From NCBI GenBank assembly GCA_005793345.1, contig SXSU01000075.1, positions 1-64,000 of the forward strand: a stretch of DNA of 64,000 bases, in the 5' to 3' direction. The translations under genes and the position numbers were made by a program. Of this stretch, positions 19,660 to 29,299 are shown piece by piece. The notes below the pieces were generated by a model, which worked only from the letters and a program-made list of their open reading frames with translations, was not told the DNA's origin and searched no databases. This DNA is from Bdellovibrionales bacterium (GTDB lineage: Bacteria > Bdellovibrionota > Bdellovibrionia > Bdellovibrionales > Bdellovibrionaceae). The first letter of the stretch is position 1; the number at the start of each line of letters is the position of its first letter.

Positions 19660-20988
19660 TTAATTATGAATTAACGAATTGGCAATCGTTTGGGAACTTG
19701 GTTTTCTAATTGCGATGAATCCTGCAATGATTGATAATAAAGTCATTAATAGGACTCCATTTACATAGGTCATAAAATTTATCTCAATTCGTAGTGGGCT
19801 TTCAAATGAAAATAAACCTGAAGGATATGTTATTTCTGATTTATTTATTATAATAGCAATTATAAATGATAAAATTATTCCCCATATACAACCAATCCAA
19901 CTTAATAAAATAGATTCTAAAATAAATAATTTACGAATAAATTGGGGTAAAAAACCTAAACTTCTTAACATCCCAATTTCAAATGTACGCTCCTTTATAA
20001 GCTTTATAAGTGTATTAAAAATTGAAAGACAACCTACAAAAATAATAATAGTTATTACAAATGTCCTATCTGTTTCAAGCAAGGATAAGGTCTGACGATA
20101 TATACTCCCTTTTGAGTGCTGTCTCCAATCAATAATTTTAATCGTTGAACCAATGGACATTAAATAATTTTGAAATTGATTTGCAAAAATATTTTTATCA
20201 ACATCGGATTTCAATTTTAATGTGTAAAAATTTACTTTTTGAGTATCATACATTTGTTGAGCAGTTTCTAGAGGCATTACAACATATCTTTCGTCAAATT
20301 CTTTAAAGCCTTGATCATACAATCCGGCAACAGAAAGATCAGTGGCATTGATTTGTCCTTTTTCAGTCACTGTTGTTAGTTGAAAGGTTTCATTTTCACA
20401 TGTAAAGGGACGTTGAAGAGGATGAAGTTCTAAATCTATAAAGTATTTTTTCATTTCATCGAGCTTTTCTGGTAAACACCCCATGAACTGTCCAAGTCTT
20501 CGTCCCATTAACATTGTTGTATAATTATCTTTTATTTCATGTAGGGGTTTTCCCCAATAAGTATTCCATTTCCATTTACCTTTTAATTTAGCTCCTTCTA
20601 AAATATCATATCCATATCCAATAAAAACAAACGATGAATTATTTGTATCAATACTTCCCTCTATATTTAAAAATCTTGAATAAGCAAAAATTTCAGATTC
20701 ATGAGTTTTAAAATAATCATTAATCATATTTTGTGCTTTAATATCTAATGCCCAATCCCAGGGGTGAGAGCGTCCCTCTGGTTTATTTGCATTTTCGTGT
20801 TCAATTATATAATCACCGTACATTTCAATGTTTCCATAAAGTTGATTTATAATTGTAAATATATCTCTCATGTATCCATCAAAAAGTGCAAATGCAATAA
20901 AGCCTGCAGCGACTGAAATTAAAGCTGAAAGACTTTGTTTCCAGTGGCTAATTGCATTTCGAAAAGCAAGTTTAAGTAGTAGAATCAT
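19660..20988 (-). CDS. ABC transporter permease, FtsX/MacB/LolCE family
   Basis: This 442-residue protein has an N-terminal membrane helix after a cytoplasmic LAFRNAISHWKQS segment. A large periplasmic domain (about 45-305) follows, then three C-terminal helices with the FtsX-family pattern (ERTFEIGMLRSLGF after the second helix). Such permeases use the periplasmic domain for mechanotransmission, as in lipoprotein release (LolCDE) or MacAB export. It is last in a four-gene operon with a LolD/MacB-like ATPase, a second permease and a LolA-like protein. The sequence suggests heterodimeric permeases. Confidence 0.85.
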   Translation of the reverse strand: MILLLKLAFRNAISHWKQSLSALISVAAGFIAFALFDGYMRDIFTIINQLYGNIEMYGDYIIEHENANKPEGRSHPWDWALDIKAQNMINDYFKTHESEIFAYSRFLNIEGSIDTNNSSFVFIGYGYDILEGAKLKGKWKWNTYWGKPLHEIKDNYTTMLMGRRLGQFMGCLPEKLDEMKKYFIDLELHPLQRPFTCENETFQLTTVTEKGQINATDLSVAGLYDQGFKEFDERYVVMPLETAQQMYDTQKVNFYTLKLKSDVDKNIFANQFQNYLMSIGSTIKIIDWRQHSKGSIYRQTLSLLETDRTFVITIIIFVGCLSIFNTLIKLIKERTFEIGMLRSLGFLPQFIRKLFILESILLSWIGCIWGIILSFIIAIIINKSEITYPSGLFSFESPLRIEINFMTYVNGVLLMTLLSIIAGFIAIRKPSSQTIANSLIHN

Positions 20989-21001
20989 ATAATATTATAA
21001 A

Positions 21002-21763
21002 TTACCTTATTAAATTATTAATTTTAAACAATGAATCAGGTTGAGATTTTAAAATAGGAGAATTGTAAGTTAAAACACTTTTTATTTTTGGATTTTTAGC
21101 ATCAACAATTGTCATTTCACTTATAAAAGGGTATTCTTTTCCATCTATTTTTACTTTATTTTTATAAACAAAACTGGCCGTTTTCATTATTTTTCCAGAT
21201 AATGATAAAAAGTTAGATTTTAAACCCAGACCACTTTTTTTAGAAATCCAATAGTCAATTTTATCATATGTAGTATCTTTGGCTACAGATTTAAGATGAA
21301 GTAAATAGCATTCTTCATTATTGATAACTTCAATTTTATCAAATTTTCCTTCATAATCTCTGGCGTATGCTGTAGATGCAATATCTCCATTAGAGGCAAC
21401 ACCAGTCAGTTTTTGGCGTGCCGAGATTGCAATAGGTTTACTGAGTGCAGGTTTATAAAACCAAAGTGAGCGGGTATTAAAAAGCATCACTTCACCTTTA
21501 TTTTTTGCAGGTTTCAAACTTTCAACATAACTATCATTATCTTTAAGTTTGACCTTAAACTCTCTAACAGATTCGTCATCATTTTCCCAAGATTGTAATG
21601 TAACATCCCACTCTAATCCACCTTTTATTCCTCCTCTTGTTCTATCAGAATAATCTAAGATTTTTTTTACATCGACTGTTTCTGCCGCATTTGAGAGAAC
21701 TGAAAAAGTTAATAAAGCAATTGTAGAAAATATAGTTAATTTTTGCAACTTACTTTGTATCAT
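21002..21763 (-). CDS. Periplasmic LolA-like outer-membrane lipoprotein-sorting protein
   Basis: This 253-residue protein has a signal peptide (cleavage near SNAAET) followed by an amphipathic half-barrel-like sequence (YVESLKPAKNKGEVMLFNTRSLWFYKP, split over two strands). The pattern resembles the LolA-like family often annotated as outer-membrane lipoprotein-sorting protein. It sits between two FtsX-type permeases in one operon and probably receives or carries their hydrophobic substrate across the periplasm. RBS AGGAG is upstream of the ATG. The exact substrate is unknown. Confidence 0.7.
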   Translation of the reverse strand: MIQSKLQKLTIFSTIALLTFSVLSNAAETVDVKKILDYSDRTRGGIKGGLEWDVTLQSWENDDESVREFKVKLKDNDSYVESLKPAKNKGEVMLFNTRSLWFYKPALSKPIAISARQKLTGVASNGDIASTAYARDYEGKFDKIEVINNEECYLLHLKSVAKDTTYDKIDYWISKKSGLGLKSNFLSLSGKIMKTASFVYKNKVKIDGKEYPFISEMTIVDAKNPKIKSVLTYNSPILKSQPDSLFKINNLIR

Positions 21764-21794
21764 ATAATTTATAATCTCCTTAATTAATAATATT

Positions 21795-23168
21795 TTAAGT
21801 TTGTGTTAAGAGGTTTGTTATTTTTTTTGATGTTGTTTTTCTTACTAAATAATATGTGACTATACTTATTAAAATTGTCATTAACAAAGATAAATTTAAA
21901 GCCATATTAATTTGAGGAAAAACTCTTAACTGTATAGATCCAGAGGAGCCAGGTGGATCAAATCTTATATTTGCTTCATTTATTAATAAGGCTAAAATAA
22001 AAGAAGCAACAATGCCAAAACTTAAGCTTAAAATTGAAAGCAAAAATGATTCCTGAGAAATTAAAATATTAATTTGTGTGGAAGTTAAACCTAAGGATCT
22101 CAAAGTACCAATTTCATGAGCTCTATCTAACAAGTTCATTGTTGTTGAATTAGATATTGCCAAAGCTATGACTATCCCAATTACAATAATAAAAAAACTA
22201 GACATGCCACCTAAAAATTCTTTAACTCCTGCATAAAATGGATTAGCGCGAGCTTCATCATAAAATAACATTTCTAGATGAGGAAAGTTTTTTTCAAAAT
22301 CTTTTCTTACAGTGGATTTCCAAAAACTTAAACTAGCTTGATCACTTATATATACTAACCATTTTGAGACTTGATCAGTGTTATAAATTTTTTGTACTAA
22401 TTTTAGAGGGGCATTGATTGCCATATCTTCTGCATAGATTGCACCATAAATAAAAAATCCACTCACTTGGGCTTCTATAGCAGAAATTTCTCCATCAAAA
22501 CCCTTTGCAAGTAATTGTAAAGAAGTATCGTTTTCAATATTATTTTTTGTTTCTTGTGAATCACAGTCAGTTGGAACCCAGGGAGTTACAGCTGGACTAT
22601 TTTCAATATATAATTTTTTTTTATTAAGTAATTGAGAAAGATTTTTTGTAATTATAATTGGATTAGAATTTTCAGGTAGTACAGAAAAATCCATACCTTC
22701 AATGACGGGCTTAATTTGTGGTCCCCAAATTTTAAATGGTGGATAATTATATATAAATTTTTGAGTTGCTTGACTGATTCCAAAAATTAAAAATGGGACA
22801 CTTCTGCAGCCATTTCCAATTAATCCTACTCCAGACATGCTTCCTGCATCAAAAACTATATCTGATTTGTATTTTTCTAAAAATGTTGAAATATTTTTTT
22901 GTTCGGCAATAGTAAGTGAATACTTTTTAGGGTTGATAAAACTTTTTTCAACACCATCTTTTTTATAGATATTTACATGCCCAACACCTAATTTCATGAA
23001 TCCCAAAGTTGCAAGACTTTTCTCAATACTATAAACATAGCCAGTAAAAAGCATAAGTCCAATAAAACCTGAACTTATAGCAAGACCTGTAACTAAACTT
23101 CGTCGTGGATTACGAGTTAAATTTTTTAAAGCCCATTTCCAATGTAGTAGAGAGAAAATCATCATCAT
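21795..23168 (-). CDS. ABC transporter permease, FtsX/MacB/LolCE family
   Basis: The 457-residue product has the same layout as its operon partner: WKWALKNLTRNPRRS, helix 1, periplasmic domain, and three C-terminal helices with DRAHEIGTLRSLGLT. The start at 23168 is chosen because GAGGG lies 8-9 bases upstream; an in-frame ATG five codons earlier (23183) has no RBS. It begins shortly after the ATPase gene stop. It probably pairs with the 19660 permease and the 23189 ATPase. Confidence 0.85.
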   Translation of the reverse strand: MMMIFSLLHWKWALKNLTRNPRRSLVTGLAISSGFIGLMLFTGYVYSIEKSLATLGFMKLGVGHVNIYKKDGVEKSFINPKKYSLTIAEQKNISTFLEKYKSDIVFDAGSMSGVGLIGNGCRSVPFLIFGISQATQKFIYNYPPFKIWGPQIKPVIEGMDFSVLPENSNPIIITKNLSQLLNKKKLYIENSPAVTPWVPTDCDSQETKNNIENDTSLQLLAKGFDGEISAIEAQVSGFFIYGAIYAEDMAINAPLKLVQKIYNTDQVSKWLVYISDQASLSFWKSTVRKDFEKNFPHLEMLFYDEARANPFYAGVKEFLGGMSSFFIIVIGIVIALAISNSTTMNLLDRAHEIGTLRSLGLTSTQINILISQESFLLSILSLSFGIVASFILALLINEANIRFDPPGSSGSIQLRVFPQINMALNLSLLMTILISIVTYYLVRKTTSKKITNLLTQT

Positions 23169-23188
23169 TAAATTTGCCCTCATTAGTC

Positions 23189-23881
23189 TTAAGTTTTTAC
23201 CAAAGTGTCATCAAATACTACACCATCTTGGATACGTATGTGTCTGTGGACTTGATTCATCAGTTTTTCATCATGTGTGCAAAATAAAAAAGTGACATGT
23301 TTTTTCTTATTTAAATCAATTAATAAGTTTACAATTTTATGAGTGGTGTCAGAATCAAGATTTGCTGTAGGTTCATCAGCAAGTATAAAGTCAGGTTGTG
23401 TAACAAGTGCACGAGCAATAGCGACTCTTTGTCGTTGGCCTCCAGATAATTTATTAGGTGGGTGTTTGATGTAGTCTTTTAATCCAACATCCTGTAGAGC
23501 CTGAATAACTCTTGCAGCCCTTTCTTCTCTTGATAAATCTGATGAGACAAGTAATGGTAATTCAACATTTTCAAATACATTTAACACTGGTATCAGGTGA
23601 AAAGCTTGAAAGATAAAACCAATTTTTTTATTTCGAATTGCACTTTTTTCGTTTTCATTAAGTGTTAAAATATTTTTACTATCAAGTAAAAATTCACCCT
23701 CAGAGGGTTCATCTATTGTCCCTAATATGTGGAGTAAAGTACTTTTTCCAGCACCAGAAGGGCCAATAAGTGCAGTGAATTCACCTTTATTTAGTTTTAA
23801 ATTTATTCCTCTCAACGCATGAACCTGTGTGTCGCCAAGAAGATAACTTTTTTTAATATTTTTTAATTCTATAAATGCCAT
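23189..23881 (-). CDS. ABC transporter ATP-binding protein, LolD/MacB family
   Basis: Starting from MAFIELKNIKKSY the protein is 230 residues; a longer in-frame start at 23917 adds 12 unlikely residues. Motifs are Walker A IGPSGAGKST, Q-loop FIFQAFHLIP, signature LSGGQRQRVAIARAL, Walker B FILADEPTANLD and the H-loop HDE. The LIPVLNVFENVELP segment is typical of LolD/MacB/FtsE-like ATPases that pair with FtsX-fold permeases. It is first in the operon 23881-19660. It is divergent from the ABC-F gene across about 150 bp. Confidence 0.9.
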   Translation of the reverse strand: MAFIELKNIKKSYLLGDTQVHALRGINLKLNKGEFTALIGPSGAGKSTLLHILGTIDEPSEGEFLLDSKNILTLNENEKSAIRNKKIGFIFQAFHLIPVLNVFENVELPLLVSSDLSREERAARVIQALQDVGLKDYIKHPPNKLSGGQRQRVAIARALVTQPDFILADEPTANLDSDTTHKIVNLLIDLNKKKHVTFLFCTHDEKLMNQVHRHIRIQDGVVFDDTLVKT

Positions 23882-24030
23882 AGTCAGTATAATTACATTT
23901 TTTATATAAGAGTGCAAATCAGCAAAAGTCGAGAACGACTTCAGTCACACGACAAATGACTAGTCAAAATGAAAAATTAGGTCTACTTTTGAAGATCAAA
24001 TTTATTGTATGAATTGGAGATTTTTAATTT

Positions 24031-25872
24031 ATGTCGAGTACCTTGATTCAAGTTCAGTCTGGCTTTAAGGCCTATGGTTTAAAAGTATTATTTGAAGATG
24101 CAACATTTGCAATAAATGAAGGAGAACATGTTGGCGTAATCGGCCCCAATGGGGCCGGCAAAACAACATTATTTAAAATCTTAGTTGAACAAGATCAACT
24201 TGATCAAGGAGTAGTTACTCGATCACAAAAATTAAGATTAGGATATTTAGAACAAGAATCAGACTGGAATGTTTCAGAAAAAGTAGAAGATTATCTTGAT
24301 CAAAACTGTATTTCTCCATTATGGGAGTTGAAACAATTTGGATTAAAGCTTGGATTAACAGAAAGTCATTTTCAATCCCATCTTAAAGAACTTAGTGGTG
24401 GATACAGAATGAGAGTTAAGTTACTCTTTTTAATAGGGCAAGAACCAAATTTATTACTACTTGATGAACCAACAAATTTTTTAGATTTAGAAACTCTAAT
24501 TGTTTTAGAAATTTTTTTACAAGAATACAAAGGTGCTTTTTTATTAATTTCCCATGACCGTGAATTTTTAAGACGGGTCACAGATCATATATTAGAAGTT
24601 GAATCAGGTGATATAGTTAAATTTGCAGGTAACTTAGATGATTATTTTGAACAAAAATCTATGCTACAAGATTTATTACAAAAGCAAGTACTGTCTCAAC
24701 AAGCAAAAAAGAAATCAATCATTGATTTTGTTACTCGCTTTGGAGCAAAAGCAACCAAAGCTAGACAAGCGCAAAGTCGATTAAAAGCACTTGAAAAAAT
24801 GGAAACAATTGAAATAAAAGCTGCTCCGACTTATTCACATATTCAGATACCTCCTGCAGCTAGTACTGGAAAAATTATATTAGAAGCGAATTCGCTGAGT
24901 TGTGGATATAGCGAAAAAACTATTTTGCAAAATGTAAACTTACGATTAGAGCGAGGGGATCATTTAGGTATCGTAGGTATAAATGGAGCTGGTAAATCTA
25001 CATTATTAAAATCAATTGCAGAAGAAATTCCATTAATATCAGGTTCTTTAAAGTGGGGTCATCAAGTAAAGTGGTCATATTTTGCTCAACATACACCTGA
25101 ACGACTTAAATCAGAAAGTACAGTTTTTGATGAGTTGAGTTTATATGCTCATAAAGATGTTACTCAACAGGATGTTTTAAATATTGCGGGAAGTTTGTTG
25201 TTTGGTGGCGAAAGCATAAATAAAAAAATAAAAGTTCTATCGGGTGGAGAAAAATCTAGAGTTGCATTAGGGCAAATACTTTTACAAAAATCACCTTTAT
25301 TATTACTTGATGAACCAACCAATCATCTTGATTTTGATACGGTGGAAGCATTAACAAATGCTCTTGAAGTTTATGAAGGTTCAATCATAACAGTGAGCCA
25401 TGACCGAGGTTTTATTGGAAGAGTCGCTACTAAAATTTTAGAAGTTAATAATGGAAAATTAACACTTTATAATGGATCTTATAATGAATATGTTTGGAGT
25501 TTGAAAAAGGGATATTTGTCTGAAAGAAATGATGAAGATAAAAAAACAACAAATCTTTTGGGTGCAGAAAGCAATTCAAAAAAAATAACTTCCATTCAAA
25601 AGTTTAATTTTAAAGAAGAGCGTAAGCGTTTAGAGTCTCAAATTAAAAAAACTCAAAGGGCAATTGATGATTGTGATAAAAAAATAAAAGCACTTAGCCT
25701 ACAGCAAGAAACACTAAATGAAGAATTAATAAAAAAATCTTCAGCAGAATTGGCAAAAGAACTAAATCGAATTAGCAATGAAATAAATAATTTAGAGTCA
25801 CTAATGCTCAACACTATGGAAGAGCAACATTTATTAGAGCAACAACTAAATCAAATATTAAATCCTGATTGA
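24031..25872 (+). CDS. ABC-F family ATPase (Uup/YheS-like)
   Basis: This 613-residue protein has two ABC domains and no membrane segments. Domain 1 has GPNGAGKTT, LSGGYRMRVKL and LLLDEPTNFLDLE. Domain 2 has GINGAGKST, LSGGEKSRVALGQ and LLLDEPTNHLD. The linker between them is Lys/Gln-rich (about 220-280), and the C-terminus is a coiled coil (about 525-613), as in Uup/YheS proteins. ABC-F proteins bind the ribosomal E site and relieve stalling or protect against antibiotics; a few act in DNA transposition or recombination control. Two repeat copies follow the stop codon. Confidence 0.85.
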   Translation: MSSTLIQVQSGFKAYGLKVLFEDATFAINEGEHVGVIGPNGAGKTTLFKILVEQDQLDQGVVTRSQKLRLGYLEQESDWNVSEKVEDYLDQNCISPLWELKQFGLKLGLTESHFQSHLKELSGGYRMRVKLLFLIGQEPNLLLLDEPTNFLDLETLIVLEIFLQEYKGAFLLISHDREFLRRVTDHILEVESGDIVKFAGNLDDYFEQKSMLQDLLQKQVLSQQAKKKSIIDFVTRFGAKATKARQAQSRLKALEKMETIEIKAAPTYSHIQIPPAASTGKIILEANSLSCGYSEKTILQNVNLRLERGDHLGIVGINGAGKSTLLKSIAEEIPLISGSLKWGHQVKWSYFAQHTPERLKSESTVFDELSLYAHKDVTQQDVLNIAGSLLFGGESINKKIKVLSGGEKSRVALGQILLQKSPLLLLDEPTNHLDFDTVEALTNALEVYEGSIITVSHDRGFIGRVATKILEVNNGKLTLYNGSYNEYVWSLKKGYLSERNDEDKKTTNLLGAESNSKKITSIQKFNFKEERKRLESQIKKTQRAIDDCDKKIKALSLQQETLNEELIKKSSAELAKELNRISNEINNLESLMLNTMEEQHLLEQQLNQILNPD

Positions 25873-25881
25873 AAGTCTCCC

Positions 25882-25932
25882 TATGATTATGTCTGATATA
25901 ATCGCGAAGCGATCAGACTTACTCATGAGCAG
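25882..25932. repeat. Dispersed palindromic repeat, module A (truncated outer ends)
   Basis: The element reads TATGATTATGTCTGATATAA, then ATCGCGAAGCGATCAGACTT and ACTCATGAGCAG. It keeps the inner stem and GTCTGAT arm but lacks the outer AATAACTGC on the left. It lies 10 bp after the ABC-F stop, in tandem with the next copy. Confidence 0.8.
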
Positions 25933-25949
25933 AAGGTGGAGATTGCAAA

Positions 25950-26035
25950 TCGCCCCCCAACAAACAAGAAAAAACGGCGCAAGATTATGTCTCGTATAAT
26001 CGCGAAGCGATCAGACTTAATCATGAGCAGTTATT
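25950..26035. repeat. Dispersed repeat, half of B plus spacer plus variant A
   Basis: From the left: AATCGCCCCCCAACAAACAA is half of module B plus the spacer in reverse orientation. GGCGCAAGATTATGTCTCG is a left arm that no longer pairs with the right end. Then come the inner stem ATCGCGAAGCGAT and TTAATCATGAGCAGTTATT. The altered left arm is shared with the copy at 52485-52562 and defines a subfamily. It lies about 50 bp before ald. Confidence 0.8.
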
Positions 26036-26085
26036 ATTTGACAGTTAATAATTCTAACCAGAAAATTAACCCAAAGAGGTGAGTT

Positions 26086-27192
26086 ATGATAATTGGTGTA
26101 CCCAAAGAAATTAAAATTAGTGAAAATAGAGTGGGATTGACTGAAGCTGGAGTAAAGCAACTGGTAAAAGAAGGACATACAATTTATGTTGAAAAAGATG
26201 CCGGTTTAGGAAGTGGAATAACTAATCAACAGTATGAAAAAGCAGGAGCTAAGCTTTTAGATACAAAAAAAGAAGTTTATGCAAAAGCAGAAATGGTAAT
26301 GAAAGTCAAAGAACCATTGCCAGAAGAGTTTGAATTACTTAAAGAAGGACAAATATTATATACTTATTTGCATTTAGCTGCAGAACCTAAATTAACTAAA
26401 ATTTTATGTGACAGAAAAGTAAAAGCGGTTGCTTATGAAACAATTCAATTAGAAAATGGAAGTTTACCACTTTTAACTCCAATGAGTGAAGTTGCAGGAC
26501 GTATGGCAACTCAAATTGGGGCTTTTTATTTACAAAAGGATCATGGTGGTAAAGGCATATTGTTAGGTGGAGTGACTGGAGTTAGACCTGCTAAAGTTAC
26601 TATAATTGGTGGTGGTGTTGTTGGAACTAATGCTGCAAAGATGGCAGTGGGTTTAGGTGCCGAAGTCACAATCCTTGATGTGAATCACGCCCGACTTGAA
26701 TATTTAGATGATATTTTTCAGGGTCGATGCATGACTTTATATTCTAATACTCAAAATATTGAACAAGCAGTAAAAGAGGCTGATTTATTAATTGGTGGTG
26801 TATTAGTAACTGGAGCTAAAGCTCCAACATTGGTTTCTAAAGAATTGGTTACTTCTATGGGTAAAGGTTCCGTAGTTGTAGATGTAGCAGTTGATCAAGG
26901 TGGATGTATTGAAACTTGCAAGCCAACTTCTCATGCTCACCCCACATATGAGGTTGAAGGAGTAATACATTATTGTGTTCCAAATATGCCTGGAGTTGTT
27001 TCTCGAACTTCTACTTACGCACTTACTAATGTTACTCTTAAGTATGCATCCAAATTAGCTCAATGGGGTCTAGAAGAAGCAGTAATTAAGGATAAAGCAT
27101 TATTAAAAGGAATAAATGTTTACAACGGCTTTGTTTGTTGTGAACCTGTTGCTAAAGATTTAGGAATGGAATTTAGAGCCTTTACAATATAA
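26086..27192 (+). CDS. ald: Alanine dehydrogenase
   Basis: This 368-residue protein opens with [19 protein letters not shown] and has [42 protein letters not shown], the Rossmann motif [20 protein letters not shown] and the [16 protein letters not shown] loop. All are hallmarks of Ald, which interconverts L-alanine and pyruvate with NAD. Length equals the family norm. RBS AAAGAGG is about 8 bases upstream. It would let the cell deaminate alanine for carbon and energy, fitting a diet rich in amino acids. The 3' end overlaps the convergent MBL gene by 11 bp. Confidence 0.95.
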   Translation: MIIGVPKEIKISENRVGLTEAGVKQLVKEGHTIYVEKDAGLGSGITNQQYEKAGAKLLDTKKEVYAKAEMVMKVKEPLPEEFELLKEGQILYTYLHLAAEPKLTKILCDRKVKAVAYETIQLENGSLPLLTPMSEVAGRMATQIGAFYLQKDHGGKGILLGGVTGVRPAKVTIIGGGVVGTNAAKMAVGLGAEVTILDVNHARLEYLDDIFQGRCMTLYSNTQNIEQAVKEADLLIGGVLVTGAKAPTLVSKELVTSMGKGSVVVDVAVDQGGCIETCKPTSHAHPTYEVEGVIHYCVPNMPGVVSRTSTYALTNVTLKYASKLAQWGLEEAVIKDKALLKGINVYNGFVCCEPVAKDLGMEFRAFTI

Positions 27193-28033
27193 TATGAATA
27201 TGCCCCCACATTTCTGTAGTTAAAAGGGGGCATTTAAATTTTTTAATTCGTTGAATGATATCTTTATGAGGATGGCCATATTTTTGTTTTCTTGAAGAGC
27301 AAAAACATTGATTTAAGTGTGAAATAGTTTCGAATAAAAAATCAGAGTTACTAGTTTTACTCCCATGGTGTCCTAAAATTAATTTTCGAATTACTTGACC
27401 TGATGTCTGAGATTTTTTAATTACGGGTGCCCAAATTTTTTCTTTTTGAAATGGGGAATCTCCAGGAATTAAAATTGAATGAGTGAGAGCTATAAGTGAT
27501 GAGTCATTACTTTTAACTTTAGAATTGAGTTTCACTCTTTTATTTTTACTATTACTATTATTGAAAATAAGGTTTGGATCATAAATTTTAAAATTTAAAA
27601 TATCTAAAATTTTAGAGTTAAGTTTAATTTTTTTTAAATTGCAAATTGGAATCAATTTTAGTTTTGCTGGTATAGTTTTCGAAAGATCTTGAAAATTATA
27701 ATCAAAACGACATGTTTTTTTAATTGTCGAAAGTAATAAATAAGAACCATTATAATGATCTTTATCAAAATGTGAAAATAGAATAATATTATGGCGAAAT
27801 TGGCAAAGAGAATTAATTTTTTTAATTGGAAATTTCTCACCACCAGCATCGAAATGGATACAATAATTATTTTCAATGAGAGTACTCCAAGAACCTTGGC
27901 CCACATTCCAAATGATAAATTGATTAAACAAGGTGTAATCTGTAATTGGTTCGGTACACAGAAGTAAAATGAGTATTAAACTTTTAAAGTCGTAAGAATA
28001 ATTTTTAAGGAAAACTAAATTTTTTAATTTCAT
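27182..28033 (-). CDS. ComEC-type metallo-beta-lactamase domain protein (C-terminal half of a split ComEC)
   Basis: This 283-residue protein carries the MBL-fold metal motif HFDKDHYNGS near residue 82 and LGHHGSKTSNSDFL near 225, the pair found in the C-terminal domain of ComEC. A short hydrophobic segment lies at the N-terminus. Its start overlaps the stop of the 28030 competence-domain gene by 4 bp (ATGA), so the two make one transcript and probably one complex. In fused ComEC this domain is thought to degrade the non-transported DNA strand during uptake. Metal ligands HxDxDH are intact. Confidence 0.8.
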   Translation of the reverse strand: MKLKNLVFLKNYSYDFKSLILILLLCTEPITDYTLFNQFIIWNVGQGSWSTLIENNYCIHFDAGGEKFPIKKINSLCQFRHNIILFSHFDKDHYNGSYLLLSTIKKTCRFDYNFQDLSKTIPAKLKLIPICNLKKIKLNSKILDILNFKIYDPNLIFNNSNSKNKRVKLNSKVKSNDSSLIALTHSILIPGDSPFQKEKIWAPVIKKSQTSGQVIRKLILGHHGSKTSNSDFLFETISHLNQCFCSSRKQKYGHPHKDIIQRIKKFKCPLLTTEMWGHIHIIL

Positions 28034-28923
28034 ATTTTGTTAATTTGGTTTCGAATAAAAAGAACCCAGCTAAAAATTAATACATAAGTCCACTTAGTTA
28101 AAAGAATAAAATCAGAATTTATTTTATACTTTTCATTGAAGTTAGTTTGGGAGTTGCTTTGAAATAGAGTTAGAATCCAAAATAAAAAATCAAGAATATA
28201 ATCAATGCATGAACCTAAAGTTTGAGGAAAAAGCATGGCAATAATGGCAATAGGAAATAATATAAAAGATAATATTGGTCCAAGTAACAGATTCCAAATT
28301 ATTCCAGTTGGATTAATTAAATTTGAAGATCCGAATAATGGAAGTAATAAAGTAAAGAATAAAATACCTTTTAATAAATTAGAATTAAACTTTTGAACAA
28401 AATTTAAAATCAGCCTACACATTAGACTTAGAATTAATGAGAGTGATTGACTCCAGCGAGGAAATAAAATTAAACAAATTACACCACAGTATAAAGTTTT
28501 TTTATTATCATCCCAATTTAAATTAAAACAATTTGATATTATGGAACTTATTCCACAAAACCAAGCAAGAACAGCGGGTTCTTGCAGACCTGTCCAAAAA
28601 CAAAAAAATAAAAGTAAAAGTTGAATTAATAATTCGTTTAAAAATGGAATTTTTTTTAGTAGCCATTTTAATGAATAAAAATGTCCTGCTGAAACAACAA
28701 ATAAATGCCATAGTGAAGCGGATTTTAGAAGTTGAATTTCAATACTGTTGGTTTGGTAGTTTCCACAACCTAAAGCTTGATAAATTGTTCTGTACTTGAG
28801 CTCAAAAAAATACAGATTATTACAGAAATTCTGTGTATTTGTGGATAACTCATCTAAAAAATATAAATTTATTGGATACTGTAAATAGCATAAAAGTAAT
28901 AATGTCATACTAAATAAAGGCAT
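28030..28923 (-). CDS. comEC: ComEC/Rec2 competence-domain membrane protein (N-terminal half of a split ComEC)
   Basis: This 297-residue polytopic protein has about seven hydrophobic segments. KSASLWHLFVVSAGHFY matches the conserved LWHLLAVSGLH-type segment of the competence domain, and TGLQEPAVLAWF matches the following conserved helix. The N-terminal DUF4131/OB region of usual ComEC is reduced to about 60 residues. ComEC is the inner-membrane DNA channel of natural transformation. The MBL domain is encoded separately just downstream. At about 580 residues together, the pair is smaller than typical ComEC (700-800). Confidence 0.75.
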   Translation of the reverse strand: MPLFSMTLLLLCYLQYPINLYFLDELSTNTQNFCNNLYFFELKYRTIYQALGCGNYQTNSIEIQLLKSASLWHLFVVSAGHFYSLKWLLKKIPFLNELLIQLLLLFFCFWTGLQEPAVLAWFCGISSIISNCFNLNWDDNKKTLYCGVICLILFPRWSQSLSLILSLMCRLILNFVQKFNSNLLKGILFFTLLLPLFGSSNLINPTGIIWNLLLGPILSFILFPIAIIAMLFPQTLGSCIDYILDFLFWILTLFQSNSQTNFNEKYKINSDFILLTKWTYVLIFSWVLFIRNQINKI

Positions 28924-29299
28924 GTTGCTTTTAAGATGCTAGGTGATTGCCTAGTTCCTTAAAAAAATGATGGATTTTAGCAACAATAAATGCCTGAGGT
29001 TCGGATTTTTTATTCAATCAAAGTTGTGTAGAAGTCTTCAATATGTCAAATATCTTAATAAATTCAAATATATATAATTGTTTACATTTTCATCATTTCG
29101 TTGAAACCCTTGATAGTATTGAGTTTTATCAACAAGACCTTAGTCTCGTCCACAAAGGCTGTGGATAACTAGTTTTATTTGATTTAATTAAGAAAAATGT
29201 AATTTACAGATATTTTAAGATTTTAATGAGAATCTTATTGAGGTTTGCTAGTTGTATATGAAACAATTTATTAAGTAATCCCTTTTTCATGGAGGAAAG
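28924..29299. other. 376-bp gene-free stretch with DnaA-box-like sites
   Basis: No coding region is supported here. TGTGGATAA at 29160-29168 is a perfect complement of the DnaA box TTATCCACA. TTATCAACA at 29126-29134 is one mismatch away. A third perfect TGTGGATAA lies at 28840-28848 inside the comEC gene. An AT-rich tract runs about 29040-29095. Near its right end ATGGAGGAAAG forms the RBS of the 29300 gene. Confidence 0.35.
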
